Shown here: positions 29,355 to 38,266 of the stretch, piece after piece
How positions within the stretch are numbered: position 1 is the stretch's first letter
Layout: each line of letters opens with the position of its first letter
From: Polaribacter aquimarinus
GTDB taxonomy: Bacteria; Bacteroidota; Bacteroidia; Flavobacteriales; Flavobacteriaceae
Length of the DNA stretch: 64,000 nucleotides
Direction of reading: 5' to 3'
Assembly: GCF_003129485.1 (NCBI RefSeq)
Contig: NZ_QFFG01000002.1
Coordinates: forward strand, 1-64,000
Notes under the pieces: model-generated
Databases searched by the model: none
What the model was told of the DNA's origin: nothing
Seen by the model: only the letters and a program-made list of their open reading frames with translations
Made by a program: the position numbers and the translations under genes

Positions 29355-30788
29355 ATGATGAAGACAAGCGTTGCAGAAATTTTACAGACAGAAGCATTAT
29401 TACAAGAAGTACAATTAAAAGGATGGGTAAGAACATTTAGAAGCAATCGTTTTATTGCTTTAAATGATGGTTCTACTATTAATAATATACAATGTGTTAT
29501 CGATTTTGAAAACACACCAGAAGAAACTTTAAAAAGAATAAATACAGGTGCAGCTATTGCTGTAAAAGGAACTTTAGCAGAAAGTCAAGGAAGAGGACAG
29601 TCTGTAGAAATTCAAGTATCTGAAATTGAAATTTTAGGTGATTCTAATCCTGATGAATATCCAATTCAACCCAAAAAACATAGTTTTGAATTTTTACGTG
29701 AAAATGCTCATTTACGTATGAGAACCAATACGTTTAGTGCAGTGATGCGTGTACGTTCTAAGTTGTCTTTTGCTGTGCATCAATATTTTCAAGAAAGGGA
29801 TTTTAATTATGTAAATACGCCTATTATAACCGGTTCAGACGCAGAAGGTGCGGGAGAAATGTTTAGAGTTACTACTTTTAAAGATAATGAAGCACCAATT
29901 GATGAAAATGGAAATATCGATTACTCAAAAGATTTCTTCGGCAAAGAAACCAACTTAACGGTTTCTGGTCAATTAGAAGCAGAAACCTTTGCGATGTCTT
30001 TAGGAAAAGCGTACACTTTTGGCCCCACATTTAGAGCTGAAAATTCGAATACAACACGTCATTTAGCCGAATTTTGGATGATTGAACCCGAAGTTGCTTT
30101 TATGGATTTAGATGGCAATATGGATTTGGCAGAAGATTTTATTAAATATGTGATTAATGCTATTTTAGAAAGATGTAAAGATGATTTAGCTTTTCTAGAC
30201 CAACGTTTAACACAAGAAGAAAAAAGTAAACCGCAAGCTCAAAGAAGTGAAATGAGTTTGTTAGAGAAACTAAAATTTGTTGTAGACAATGACTTTAAGA
30301 GAATTTCTTACACGGAAGCAATTGACATTTTAAGAAACTCTAAACCCAATAAAAAGAAAAAATTTCAGTTTCCAATTAACGAATGGGGAGCAGATTTACA
30401 ATCTGAACACGAACGTTTTTTAGTGGAGAAACACTTTAAATGTCCGGTAATTTTATTTGATTATCCTGCAAACATTAAAGCATTTTATATGCGTTTAAAT
30501 GATGATGGCAAAACAGTAAGAGCAATGGATGTTTTATTCCCAGGAATTGGGGAAATTGTAGGAGGTTCTCAAAGAGAAGAACGTTATGATGTTTTAGGTG
30601 AAAAAATGAAAGCATTAGACATTCCAGAAGAGGAATTATGGTGGTATTTAGATTTACGTAAATTTGGAACTGCTGTTCATTCTGGTTTTGGTTTAGGTTT
30701 TGAAAGGTTAGTACAATTTGTTACAGGAATGAGTAATATTAGAGATGTAATTCCTTTTCCAAGAACGCCTCAAAATGCTGAATTTTAA
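29355..30788 (+). CDS. asnS: Asparaginyl-tRNA synthetase
   Basis: 477 residues. The N-terminal OB-fold anticodon domain ([18 protein letters not shown]) is followed by the class II core with motif 2-type [22 protein letters not shown] and motif 3-type [12 protein letters not shown], which binds [15 protein letters not shown] and the long insertion around residues 270-330 fit the bacterial AsnRS rather than AspRS. It charges tRNA-Asn directly. Start could be the first or second of two adjacent ATGs. rpoN begins 24 bases downstream, an order commonly seen in Flavobacteriia. Confidence 0.97.
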   Translation: MMKTSVAEILQTEALLQEVQLKGWVRTFRSNRFIALNDGSTINNIQCVIDFENTPEETLKRINTGAAIAVKGTLAESQGRGQSVEIQVSEIEILGDSNPDEYPIQPKKHSFEFLRENAHLRMRTNTFSAVMRVRSKLSFAVHQYFQERDFNYVNTPIITGSDAEGAGEMFRVTTFKDNEAPIDENGNIDYSKDFFGKETNLTVSGQLEAETFAMSLGKAYTFGPTFRAENSNTTRHLAEFWMIEPEVAFMDLDGNMDLAEDFIKYVINAILERCKDDLAFLDQRLTQEEKSKPQAQRSEMSLLEKLKFVVDNDFKRISYTEAIDILRNSKPNKKKKFQFPINEWGADLQSEHERFLVEKHFKCPVILFDYPANIKAFYMRLNDDGKTVRAMDVLFPGIGEIVGGSQREERYDVLGEKMKALDIPEEELWWYLDLRKFGTAVHSGFGLGFERLVQFVTGMSNIRDVIPFPRTPQNAEF

Positions 30789-30812
30789 ACCTTTTTTTGT
30801 ATATTTAAATCT

Positions 30813-32270
30813 ATGCTAAAACAAAGCTTACAATATAAACTTTTACAAAAATTATCACCTCAACAAATTCAATTGATGAAGTTAATTCAATTGCCTACAC
30901 AGGCTTTTGAAGAACGATTAAAACAAGAAATTGAGGAAAATCCTGCATTAGATACTGGTAAAGAAGAACCCGATTCGTTTGAAGATTCATTAGCTGATGA
31001 ATATGATGATACTGGCAATGAAAAAATTGAAGCAGAAGACATAAACATTGACGAATATTTAAGCGATGATGAAGTTCCTAGTTATAAAACTCAAGCAAAT
31101 AATTACTCTTCAGATGATGAAGAAAAAAACGTGCCTTATGCAGCAGGAACAAGCTTTCATCAGTCTTTAAAAAATCAATTAAACACGTATAGTTTAAATG
31201 ATGAAGAAAAATCAATTGCAGAGTTTTTAGTGGGTAGTATTGATGATAGCGGTTATATTAGAAGAGATGTTTTAGATTTAGTAGATGACTTAGCTTTTAC
31301 TGCAAATGTTTTTACAACTGAAGAAAAAGTGGTTTCAGTTCTAAAAAAAGTGATTCATACTTTAGACCCTATTGGTGTTGGAGCAAGAGATTTAAAAGAA
31401 TGTTTAATTATTCAATTAAAAAGAAAAGAAAAAACAAAAAATAGAAGTTTAGCGATATCTGTTTTAGAAGAAGCTTTTGATCATTTTGTAAAAAAACACT
31501 ACAAGAAACTACTTGAAAAATTCAATATTTCTGAAGAAGAATTGAAAGAAGTTAATATCGAAATTTCTAAATTAAATCCAAAACCAGGAAGTTCTTATGC
31601 AGGTAATAATAAGATTGCTGAACAAATTGTTCCCGATTTTTCAATTAAAATTACCGACGGTGAATTAGATCTTACTTTAAACTCTAGAAATGCACCTGAA
31701 TTGCATATTTCGAAAGAATATAATAATATGCTAAAAGGTTATCAAGAATCTAAAACAAAAAGTAAATCCCAGAAAGATGCTGTGTTTTTTATAAAACAAA
31801 AATTAGATGCTGCTAAGTGGTTTATTGATGCGATTAAACAAAGACAACAAACACTTTTGGTTACAATGAACACCATTATGCATTATCAATATGAATATTT
31901 TTTAACTGGTGATGAACGTAAGTTAAAACCAATGATTTTAAAGGATATCGCAGATAAAATTAACATGGATGTTTCTACCGTATCTAGAGTAGCCAATAGT
32001 AAATATGTTTCTACACCTTATGGTACAAAATTGATTAAAGAATTCTTTTCTGAATCAATGAAAAATGACCAAGGTGAAGATGTATCTACCAAAGAAATTA
32101 AGAAAATTTTAGAAAATGTAATTGCAGAAGAGAACAAGAAAAAACCTTTAACTGATGAAAAACTTGCTGGGATTTTAAAAGAAAAGGGATATCCTATAGC
32201 AAGAAGAACGGTTGCCAAATATAGAGAGCAATTAGACTTACCTGTAGCACGTTTACGAAAAGAAATTTAG
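30813..32270 (+). CDS. rpoN: RNA polymerase sigma-54 factor
   Basis: 485 residues. Region I is glutamine- and leucine-rich (LLQKLSPQQIQLMKLIQLP). An acidic region II follows at about 45-105. The core-binding and HTH regions include LDPIGVGARDLKECL and ADKINMDVSTVSRVANSKY. The C-terminal RpoN box ARRTVAKYRE (about 464-473) recognises the -24 element. Sigma-54 requires enhancer-binding AAA+ activators; none is encoded nearby. The stop overlaps the GTG of the next gene by one base. Confidence 0.97.
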   Translation: MLKQSLQYKLLQKLSPQQIQLMKLIQLPTQAFEERLKQEIEENPALDTGKEEPDSFEDSLADEYDDTGNEKIEAEDINIDEYLSDDEVPSYKTQANNYSSDDEEKNVPYAAGTSFHQSLKNQLNTYSLNDEEKSIAEFLVGSIDDSGYIRRDVLDLVDDLAFTANVFTTEEKVVSVLKKVIHTLDPIGVGARDLKECLIIQLKRKEKTKNRSLAISVLEEAFDHFVKKHYKKLLEKFNISEEELKEVNIEISKLNPKPGSSYAGNNKIAEQIVPDFSIKITDGELDLTLNSRNAPELHISKEYNNMLKGYQESKTKSKSQKDAVFFIKQKLDAAKWFIDAIKQRQQTLLVTMNTIMHYQYEYFLTGDERKLKPMILKDIADKINMDVSTVSRVANSKYVSTPYGTKLIKEFFSESMKNDQGEDVSTKEIKKILENVIAEENKKKPLTDEKLAGILKEKGYPIARRTVAKYREQLDLPVARLRKEI

Positions 32271-32869
32271 TGAAGTTCCACAAATTCATATCTGTTATGT
32301 TACATCCAATTGTAATCCCAACAATTGGTGTACTCTTGTATTTTATTTTAGTACCAAATCGGTTTGATAGTAATCAAAAACTTACAGTACTGGGTTTTAT
32401 TTTTGTTACAACATATATAATACCGCTAATAATTCTTATACTTTTTAAAAGATTAAAATTAATAAAATCATTTAAAGCAGAAAGTATAAAAGAACGGAAA
32501 ATTCCGATTGCAATGATGATTGTATTATTCTATTTATTAGGAAATACTTTAGATTACACCCCTAATTTATCGGATTTAGGGTTATTGTTTTATGCAACTT
32601 CTTTTGGTTTAGCAATTATTTATGTGCTCTTTATTTTTAAATTTAAAACTAGTATTCACCTTTTATCTTTAGGTATATCGGTAGGTTTTTTTCTAATCTT
32701 ACATACAAAGTACAGTAAAAGTTTTACTATAGTTATTATTATTAGTTTGCTTCTCTCAGGGCTATTAGCTAGCGCTAGAATTCATTTAAAAGCGCATACT
32801 CAAAAAGAAGTTTATATTGGTTTTTTTCTAGGTTTTATAGCTCCAATAATTGTAAACTATTTTTTATAG
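32270..32869 (+). CDS. Membrane protein related to PAP2 phosphatases, catalytic motifs degenerate
   Basis: 199 residues, about six hydrophobic helices. The GTG at 32270 overlaps the rpoN stop (TAGTG), so coupled translation is likely. A later ATG (32297) would remove a plausible N-terminus. The C-terminal SARIHLKAHTQKEVYIGFFLG resembles PAP2 motif 3 (SRxxxxxHxxxD, with E for D), and KAESIKERKIP resembles motif 1 (KxxxxxxRP). The central PSGH motif is not recognisable (LLSLG), so phosphatase activity is doubtful. The assignment is from motif reading only. It ends in a 6-base tail-to-tail overlap with the PorT-like gene. Confidence 0.7.
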   Translation: MKFHKFISVMLHPIVIPTIGVLLYFILVPNRFDSNQKLTVLGFIFVTTYIIPLIILILFKRLKLIKSFKAESIKERKIPIAMMIVLFYLLGNTLDYTPNLSDLGLLFYATSFGLAIIYVLFIFKFKTSIHLLSLGISVGFFLILHTKYSKSFTIVIIISLLLSGLLASARIHLKAHTQKEVYIGFFLGFIAPIIVNYFL

Positions 32870-33541
32870 TACATAAAAAATCAGACCAAACTTTATAATT
32901 TTAGTCTGTATATTTTCGCCATTAATTGTAGCGTTATTAAAAACAGGAGTCATCCCGTAAAATACATTTATATTAAACTCATCATAACCCGCAGAAATTG
33001 TTAAACCGTATTGGAATTTATTATAAGATGATATATTTCTATAACTAAATTGCATGTTGTTATTGTCTAAGTAATCAAAAGTATTGGATAAATTATACAG
33101 AAATTTCACCCCTGTATAAACTCTCCAAAAATTATATTTATTTGCGTTCGAAGTTCTCCACCTGATTTCTAATGGAAATTCTAGATTATGGGATTTAAAA
33201 AAATTGGAAGAAATTGAATTATCAGAAGAAAAAACACTAGTATTATTTACTTCATCTACTTTCAATTTATGGTTAAAAGAGTCAAAACCATATCCTACAC
33301 CCATTGCGATTGCAAAGGTACCTTTCTTATTTAAAATAATATCTTTTATGAATCCTGATGATAATGCAAAAGAGAAACTACTTCTTGTAATTACACTAGG
33401 TTGATTGTAAAACTGTGCATAAGAAATAGTTGCATAAATTTGATCTTCAGCATACCTATCTCCAAGCTGTAAAGAATCTTTTTGAGCCATACAATTTAAG
33501 CCCAAGAGAGTTAAAAATATAGAGAATACAAATTTATACAT
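32864..33541 (-). CDS. PorT-like outer-membrane beta-barrel protein
   Basis: 225 residues with a signal peptide (MYKFVFSIFLTLLGLNCMAQ) and about eight amphipathic strands, ending in GLIFYVL. The opening DSLQLGDRYAEDQIYATISYAQ resembles flavobacterial proteins usually annotated as PorT/OMP_b-brl_2. PorT (SprT) is needed for type IX secretion in Porphyromonas and Flavobacterium. I recognise the family style, but orthology to PorT itself needs an alignment. The gene is separated from the upstream ExbD operon by a strong terminator, so it is probably transcribed separately. Confidence 0.7.
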   Translation of the reverse strand: MYKFVFSIFLTLLGLNCMAQKDSLQLGDRYAEDQIYATISYAQFYNQPSVITRSSFSFALSSGFIKDIILNKKGTFAIAMGVGYGFDSFNHKLKVDEVNNTSVFSSDNSISSNFFKSHNLEFPLEIRWRTSNANKYNFWRVYTGVKFLYNLSNTFDYLDNNNMQFSYRNISSYNKFQYGLTISAGYDEFNINVFYGMTPVFNNATINGENIQTKIIKFGLIFYVL

Positions 33542-33605
33542 AGAAAAATAACGTTATATAAATATACAATATTTCGATTGCAAAGAAAAAATATAGTTGT
33601 AAATA

Positions 33606-33637
33606 AAAAGGGATGATTCTAATGAATCATCCCTTTT
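33606..33637 (-). terminator. Terminator of the ExbB/ExbD operon
   Basis: A perfect 14-bp stem (33606-33619 and 33624-33637) with a 4-base loop lies 22 bases after the last exbD stop and is followed on the minus strand by T-rich sequence. Confidence 0.88.
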
Positions 33638-33658
33638 CTTATTTTTACATTTAAAAAA

Positions 33659-34123
33659 TTAATTAGCAGCAGCCTTAGAAGCTGAATAACTAATTTTAAG
33701 AGCGTTTACATCTCTTAATTTTAATCTGATATCAGTTATAGTTCCAACACTAGATTCTTTATCTGCTTTTATAGAAGTTGTCATAAATGGCACTTCTGCT
33801 TCAGAAACTTTAGATCTAGCATTAATAATAAATGCAGGAACTTGATCTGCAGTTGCAATTTTATCATTCAACTGAATTCTATTAAAACTAGTACCATATT
33901 TGGCATCTTTAGCTTTACCTACATATATCGTTGTAACTAAACTTTTATGTTCTAATTTTTTAACCTCTGTTGCAGAAGGTAATCTTGGAGCTTCTATCTG
34001 TAAAGAAGTTTCTCTCATGGTAGTTGTTACCATAAAGAAAAATAACAACATAAAAACAATATCTGGTAATGCTGCAGTATTAACTGCTGGCACTCCTTTC
34101 TTCTTTTTTCTAAACTTAGACAT
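33659..34123 (-). CDS. ExbD/TolR-type biopolymer transport protein (second copy)
   Basis: 154 residues. A short basic cytoplasmic start, then one transmembrane helix with the essential aspartate (LPDIVFMLLFFFMV, residue about 21), then a periplasmic ExbD domain. ExbD dimers sit inside the ExbB pentamer and couple proton flow to TonB energisation of outer-membrane receptors. It is the last gene of a four-gene minus-strand unit, 18 bases after the first exbD, and is shorter and simpler than that paralogue. Confidence 0.93.
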   Translation of the reverse strand: MSKFRKKKKGVPAVNTAALPDIVFMLLFFFMVTTTMRETSLQIEAPRLPSATEVKKLEHKSLVTTIYVGKAKDAKYGTSFNRIQLNDKIATADQVPAFIINARSKVSEAEVPFMTTSIKADKESSVGTITDIRLKLRDVNALKISYSASKAAAN

Positions 34124-34141
34124 ATTGTTATATTTTAAAAA

Positions 34142-34765
34142 TTAATTAGATGTAGGTTCAGCGTCAGAAATAATTTGAGGATAACTTGTTTTGATATCTT
34201 CTACTTTCTTTTTTAAATCTTCATTATCTCTATCATCTTTATAAGCTTCTTCCAACTCCGGAAAAGGAATTTTATATCTTTCTAGCGATAGTCTGTTTCG
34301 TAATTCTGCATACGCTCTTAACAATTCGTTTTGAACTGTTAAATAAGTTCCATATTCAGTTAACCTATCACTCTGAACAGATATAATCGCTTTATTAGGA
34401 TGATCTGATGATTTCTCACTTCTTTCACCTTTACAGTAATTACAAGGCCCAGTGGCTACACCATTCTCGACCTTTCCTTCACCTCCACCATTATCTATAA
34501 ATTTAACAGCAGCATCTTTAAGGTCTTTAACTTCCATTCTTTCACCTTCTACCAAAAGCTCATTATTTCTGTTAATATTTACTTCAAAGATGTTCTTTTC
34601 TTTTATTACAGGTGGAACATAATCTGCTGGTGGTTTTTCAGATAATTTCTTAGAAACACCAGAATCTACATTCATAGTAGTTGTTACCAGAAAGAAAATT
34701 AAAAGCAAGAAAGCAATATCTGCCATCGAACCTGCATTAATTTCTGGAGTATCTCTTCTTGCCAT
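34142..34765 (-). CDS. ExbD/TolR-type biopolymer transport protein with periplasmic CxxC insert
   Basis: 207 residues. The transmembrane helix carries the conserved aspartate (MADIAFLLLIFFLVTT, residue about 16). The periplasmic domain is longer than in typical ExbD and contains a CNYC pair (about residues 108-111) within a GPCNYCKGE insert, plus an acidic helical C-terminus. The two cysteines could form a disulfide in the periplasm. It starts 4 bases after the upstream gene and is translationally linked. Confidence 0.93.
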   Translation of the reverse strand: MARRDTPEINAGSMADIAFLLLIFFLVTTTMNVDSGVSKKLSEKPPADYVPPVIKEKNIFEVNINRNNELLVEGERMEVKDLKDAAVKFIDNGGGEGKVENGVATGPCNYCKGERSEKSSDHPNKAIISVQSDRLTEYGTYLTVQNELLRAYAELRNRLSLERYKIPFPELEEAYKDDRDNEDLKKKVEDIKTSYPQIISDAEPTSN

Positions 34766-34769
34766 CTTT

Positions 34770-35225
34770 TTATGATTTTATTAATCCTTTTACTAAATCG
34801 TAAACAAAAAACATACTTGCTACAAAACCTAAGGCTACACTATACCATATTCCAGTACCCACCCATTGGTTTGTAGAAGATCCTGCTTCTCCACCTTCTA
34901 ACACTTTTCCTTGTGAATCTAAAACAGCTTCACTATCTGCTAAGAAGTATGCAAAAACCAATACTACACCTAACATAGCTACACTTAATAATGTCTTTTT
35001 TAAATTATCTGGATTTGTAAAAAGCCCAATTAAAGAAAGAATTACAGTTGCTCCAATAGCAAAATATATTAATATGGTAGAAAAAGAAACGATACTACTT
35101 ACTGCGCTATTTAAAGCTTCAGTATCATCTGCATCAGTCATAAAAATTCTGATGAAGAGAAATGCTCCAATCAAAGCTATAACAGCAATGAAAATGCTTA
35201 AAATTTTCGATATATTATTCTTCAT
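34770..35225 (-). CDS. Uncharacterised four-helix membrane protein in the ExbB/ExbD operon
   Basis: 151 residues with four hydrophobic helices (about 9-29, 48-70, 79-97 and 126-147) and a short polar loop rich in Gly, Ser and Glu between helices three and four. I do not recognise a family. It is tightly packed between exbB (8 bases) and the first exbD (4 bases), so it is almost certainly made together with them and may be an extra subunit of the motor. No catalytic motif is visible. Confidence 0.85.
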   Translation of the reverse strand: MKNNISKILSIFIAVIALIGAFLFIRIFMTDADDTEALNSAVSSIVSFSTILIYFAIGATVILSLIGLFTNPDNLKKTLLSVAMLGVVLVFAYFLADSEAVLDSQGKVLEGGEAGSSTNQWVGTGIWYSVALGFVASMFFVYDLVKGLIKS

Positions 35226-35233
35226 AATGTATC

Positions 35234-35953
35234 CTACTTTTTATATTTTACTAATAAATCAATCAATTGAATAGATGCATCTTCCATGCTATTTACTATA
35301 CTATCGATTTTAGAAACTATGTAGTTATAAAAGATTTGTAATATAATTGCTACAATTAAACCAAATACAGTAGTTAATAATGCTACTTTAATACCAACTG
35401 CTACAACTCCAGGAGAAATATCATTTGCTACTGCAATCATATCAAAAGCTTGAATCATACCAATTACAGTACCCATGAAACCAAGCATCGGTGCTAAAGC
35501 AATAAATAAAGATAACCAAGATACATTTTTCTCTAATAATCCCATTTGTACTCCACCATAAGAAACAACTGCTTTTTCAGCTGCATCTACTCCTTCATCT
35601 ACTCTATCTAATCCTTGATAAAAGATTGAAGCAACAGGTCCTTTTGAATTTCTACAAACCTCTTTAGCAGCTTCTACACCTCCAGAACTTAAAGCATCAT
35701 CAACACTTGCCACTAATTTTTTAGTATTTGTAGAAGCCATGTTTAAATATATAATTCTTTCTATTGCAATGGCTAAACCTAAAATTAAGGCTACTAATAC
35801 AATTCCCATAAATCCTGGGTCACCCTCAATAAAACGTTGTTTTAATTCTTGGTGGAAAGTTTTTTCTTCAGCTGCTTCTTGTGCGAAAGTTGATTGAATT
35901 GCTCCAAAAAACATAAATCCTGCTATTGATAGGATATTTACTACTTTTTTCAT
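35234..35953 (-). CDS. ExbB/TolQ/MotA-type proton channel protein
   Basis: About 239 residues from the ATG at 35953 (MKKVVNILSIAGF). A longer in-frame start at 36004 would add 17 unlikely residues. An N-terminal hydrophobic signal-like segment ending at TFAQEAAEE is followed by three helices: FMGIVLVALILGLAIAIE, the MLGFMGTVIGMIQAFDM segment and LLTTVFGLIVAIILQIFY. The GTVIGM and helix-three threonines match the ExbB proton-channel signature. It is the first gene of the unit exbB - 4TM gene - exbD - exbD. Confidence 0.93.
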   Translation of the reverse strand: MKKVVNILSIAGFMFFGAIQSTFAQEAAEEKTFHQELKQRFIEGDPGFMGIVLVALILGLAIAIERIIYLNMASTNTKKLVASVDDALSSGGVEAAKEVCRNSKGPVASIFYQGLDRVDEGVDAAEKAVVSYGGVQMGLLEKNVSWLSLFIALAPMLGFMGTVIGMIQAFDMIAVANDISPGVVAVGIKVALLTTVFGLIVAIILQIFYNYIVSKIDSIVNSMEDASIQLIDLLVKYKK

Positions 35954-36149
35954 CGTTGTTATAATTATTTTAATAGTTAACGGGTTAAAGATATAAATTT
36001 TCAACTCAAAAAAATAATAAGTTGGTTATTTTAACTCTAAAAAAGTAAAAAAACAGCTTATTATGTTTAAGAGAGTGCCAAGTAACAAAAAATATTTGAA
36101 CATTTAAAAAAAAACACTCAATTTGTTAAGCGGAGTTTACTTTTAAAAA

Positions 36150-37193
36150 TTATATTTTTTTATCTGTCATTTCACCCCTCATAGATTTTTCGAATAAAAA
36201 TGTAAACTCTTTTGTTGATATTTTTTTAGATAATAAATGCATCAATTTGGCAATTGCTGATTCGGTTGTAATATCTCTACCATTAATTACGCCAATATCA
36301 TTTAAGGCAACACTAGTTTCATAGTGACCTTGAATAACCTGACCTCCAATACATTGTGTAACATTTACAATCTTGACACCTCTATCAATAGCCTCTTTAA
36401 GCATTTGAATAAATGAAGCTTTTGTAGGTGCATTTCCAGAACCAAAGGTTTCTAATACAACGCCTTTTAAATTTGGAATTTCTAAAATACTTCTTACTAC
36501 TTGTTTACTGATACCAGGAAATAGTTTTAAAATTACAATATCATCAACTAAATCTTTTCTAACAATCAACTCATTATAATCTTTTATTGGTTGATGAATC
36601 AAGTGATTATTAAAACTTAAATGAACACCACTTTCTGCTAATGGTGGATAATTCATAGAACTAAAAGCCTCAAATTGTTCTGCACTAATCTTTGTTGTTC
36701 TGTTAGCTCTGTATAATTTGTACTCGAAATACAAACAAACTTCAGAAATTACTGGTTTGTTTTTTTCTTTAGTTGCAGCAATTTGAATCGAAGTAATTAA
36801 ATTTTCTTTCGCATCTGTTCTTAAATCTCCAATAGGTAATTGCGAGCCTGTAAAAATAATTGGCTTCTTAAGGTTCTTTAACATAAAACTTATCGCTGAA
36901 GATATATAAGACATTGTATCAGATCCTGTTAAAATTACGAAACCATCAAATTTTGTATAGTTTTCTTCAATAATCTCTACGATATCTAGATAATACGAAG
37001 TATTCATATTAGAAGAATCTATAGGTTCTTTAAAGGAAACACTTTTAATATTACAATTTAACTGTTGTAATTCTGGAATTTTTTCAACAATCTGACTAAA
37101 ATCAAATGCTTTTAAGGCTCCGGTTTTATAGTCTTTAATCATTCCAATGGTTCCGCCAGTGTAAATAAGTAGGATGCGAGGTTTATTTGCCAT
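36150..37193 (-). CDS. Type I (cytoplasmic) L-asparaginase
   Basis: 347 residues from the ATG at 37193; the in-frame TTG at 37214 is a less likely start. The catalytic threonine signatures are visible: YTGGTIGMI near the N-terminus and ILTGSDTMSY in the middle, together with FTGSQLPIGDLRTDAKEN and the C-terminal GGQVIQGHYETSVAL. The enzyme hydrolyses asparagine to aspartate and ammonia. There is no signal peptide, fitting the AnsA rather than the periplasmic AnsB type. It stands alone between the exb operon and the zinc peptidase. Confidence 0.95.
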   Translation of the reverse strand: MANKPRILLIYTGGTIGMIKDYKTGALKAFDFSQIVEKIPELQQLNCNIKSVSFKEPIDSSNMNTSYYLDIVEIIEENYTKFDGFVILTGSDTMSYISSAISFMLKNLKKPIIFTGSQLPIGDLRTDAKENLITSIQIAATKEKNKPVISEVCLYFEYKLYRANRTTKISAEQFEAFSSMNYPPLAESGVHLSFNNHLIHQPIKDYNELIVRKDLVDDIVILKLFPGISKQVVRSILEIPNLKGVVLETFGSGNAPTKASFIQMLKEAIDRGVKIVNVTQCIGGQVIQGHYETSVALNDIGVINGRDITTESAIAKLMHLLSKKISTKEFTFLFEKSMRGEMTDKKI

Positions 37194-37287
37194 TTTGTCA
37201 TTTTTATATTCCAAACAATAAAATGGAATACTTTATGTTGTAAATTTATCAAACAAAAATGATATACAATTTAAAACATTTTAAATT

Positions 37288-37986
37288 ATGGTAATAGGTA
37301 TAGAATACTATATAATAATTGGTGTAATATCACTATTTAGCTGGTTAGTGAGTAATACTTTAAAAAGAAAATTTAAGAAATATTCTAAAGTTGAGCTCAG
37401 AAATGGAATGAGTGGAGTTCAAATTGCAGAAAAAATGTTAGCTGATAATGGCATTTATGATGTGAAAGTCATTTCCACTCCAGGTAGACTTACTGATCAT
37501 TACAACCCAAAAGACAAAACAGTAAATTTAAGCGAAGCTGTTTATAATCAAAGAAACGCTGCTGCTGCTGCTGTTGCTGCTCACGAAGTTGGACATGCTG
37601 TTCAACACGCTAAAGCTTATAAATGGTTAGAAATGCGTTCTAATTTAGTACCAATGGTAAACGTTTCTTCTAAATTTTCACAATACTTAGTTATGGGTGG
37701 ATTATTACTTGGAGCTGCATCTAACTTAGGATATTGGGTTTTAGCTGGTGGTGTAGTATTAATGGGAATAGCTACTTTATTTAGTTTTATAACTCTCCCT
37801 GTAGAATATGATGCAAGTAATAGAGCTTTAGCATGGTTAAAAAATAAAAATATTGTAAGTAGAGAAGAATTCGCAAGTTCTAAAGATGCTTTAAAATGGG
37901 CTGCTAGAACCTATTTAGTTGCAGCTTTAGGTTCATTAGCAATGTTAGCTTATTGGGTTTTAAGGTTAATGGCTAGTAGAGACTAA
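37288..37986 (+). CDS. YugP-type neutral zinc metallopeptidase
   Basis: 232 residues. An N-terminal helix (YYIIIGVISLFSWLVS), then the zinc-binding VAAHEVGHAVQHA motif (HExxH) at about residues 95-105, and two or three further helices (YLVMGGLLLGAAS, VLAGGVVLMGIATLFSF). It belongs to the Zn_peptidase_2 membrane metallopeptidases; substrate unknown. The third ligand is probably the glutamate in LPVEYDASN. It has its own T-rich hairpin downstream. Confidence 0.9.
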   Translation: MVIGIEYYIIIGVISLFSWLVSNTLKRKFKKYSKVELRNGMSGVQIAEKMLADNGIYDVKVISTPGRLTDHYNPKDKTVNLSEAVYNQRNAAAAAVAAHEVGHAVQHAKAYKWLEMRSNLVPMVNVSSKFSQYLVMGGLLLGAASNLGYWVLAGGVVLMGIATLFSFITLPVEYDASNRALAWLKNKNIVSREEFASSKDALKWAARTYLVAALGSLAMLAYWVLRLMASRD

Positions 37987-38018
37987 TTGTAAAAATGATT
38001 TTTATAAAACTTTTATCT

Positions 38019-38039
38019 AGCTTCGATTTTATTGAAGCT
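38019..38039 (+). terminator. Weak terminator after the zinc peptidase gene
   Basis: AGCTTC (38019-38024) and GAAGCT (38034-38039) form a short stem with a 9-base loop followed by a T-rich run. The remaining gap to lepA contains a 16-base palindrome (38061-38076) but no supported gene or promoter. Confidence 0.5.
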
Positions 38040-38060
38040 TTTATTTATTTAATTTTTTAG

Positions 38061-38076
38061 ACCAATGAACATTGGT
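38061..38076. repeat. Short palindrome in the zinc peptidase-lepA gap
   Basis: ACCAATG-AA-CATTGGT is a perfect inverted repeat between two convergent genes. No T tract follows. It could be part of a small RNA or simply a weak hairpin; nothing else supports a function. Confidence 0.35.
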
Positions 38077-38195
38077 TGAGCTCTTACTTATCAATAAAAG
38101 CAATTAGTTTAACCCTGATTAAAACCGTATCCTTTTTAGGCTAAACTTGATTCAGTATAAAAAGATATAACGAAAAGCTGGAAATAGCTTCAAAT

Positions 38196-38229
38196 AAAGA
38201 ACCTTTTTGATTTCTCAAAAAGGCTCTTT
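38196..38229 (-). terminator. Terminator of lepA
   Basis: The arms at 38196-38210 and 38215-38229 pair over 15 positions with one mismatch and a 4-base loop. It lies 38 bases beyond the lepA stop on the minus strand and continues into T-rich sequence. Confidence 0.78.
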
Positions 38230-38266
38230 CTATATTCTTTTATCTAATTTCTCTATTCTAAAGATA

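Noticed and set aside
35954..36004. N-terminal extension of the ExbB-like protein
   Set aside because: The extra 17 residues precede a normal MKKVV start and look like translated leader sequence.
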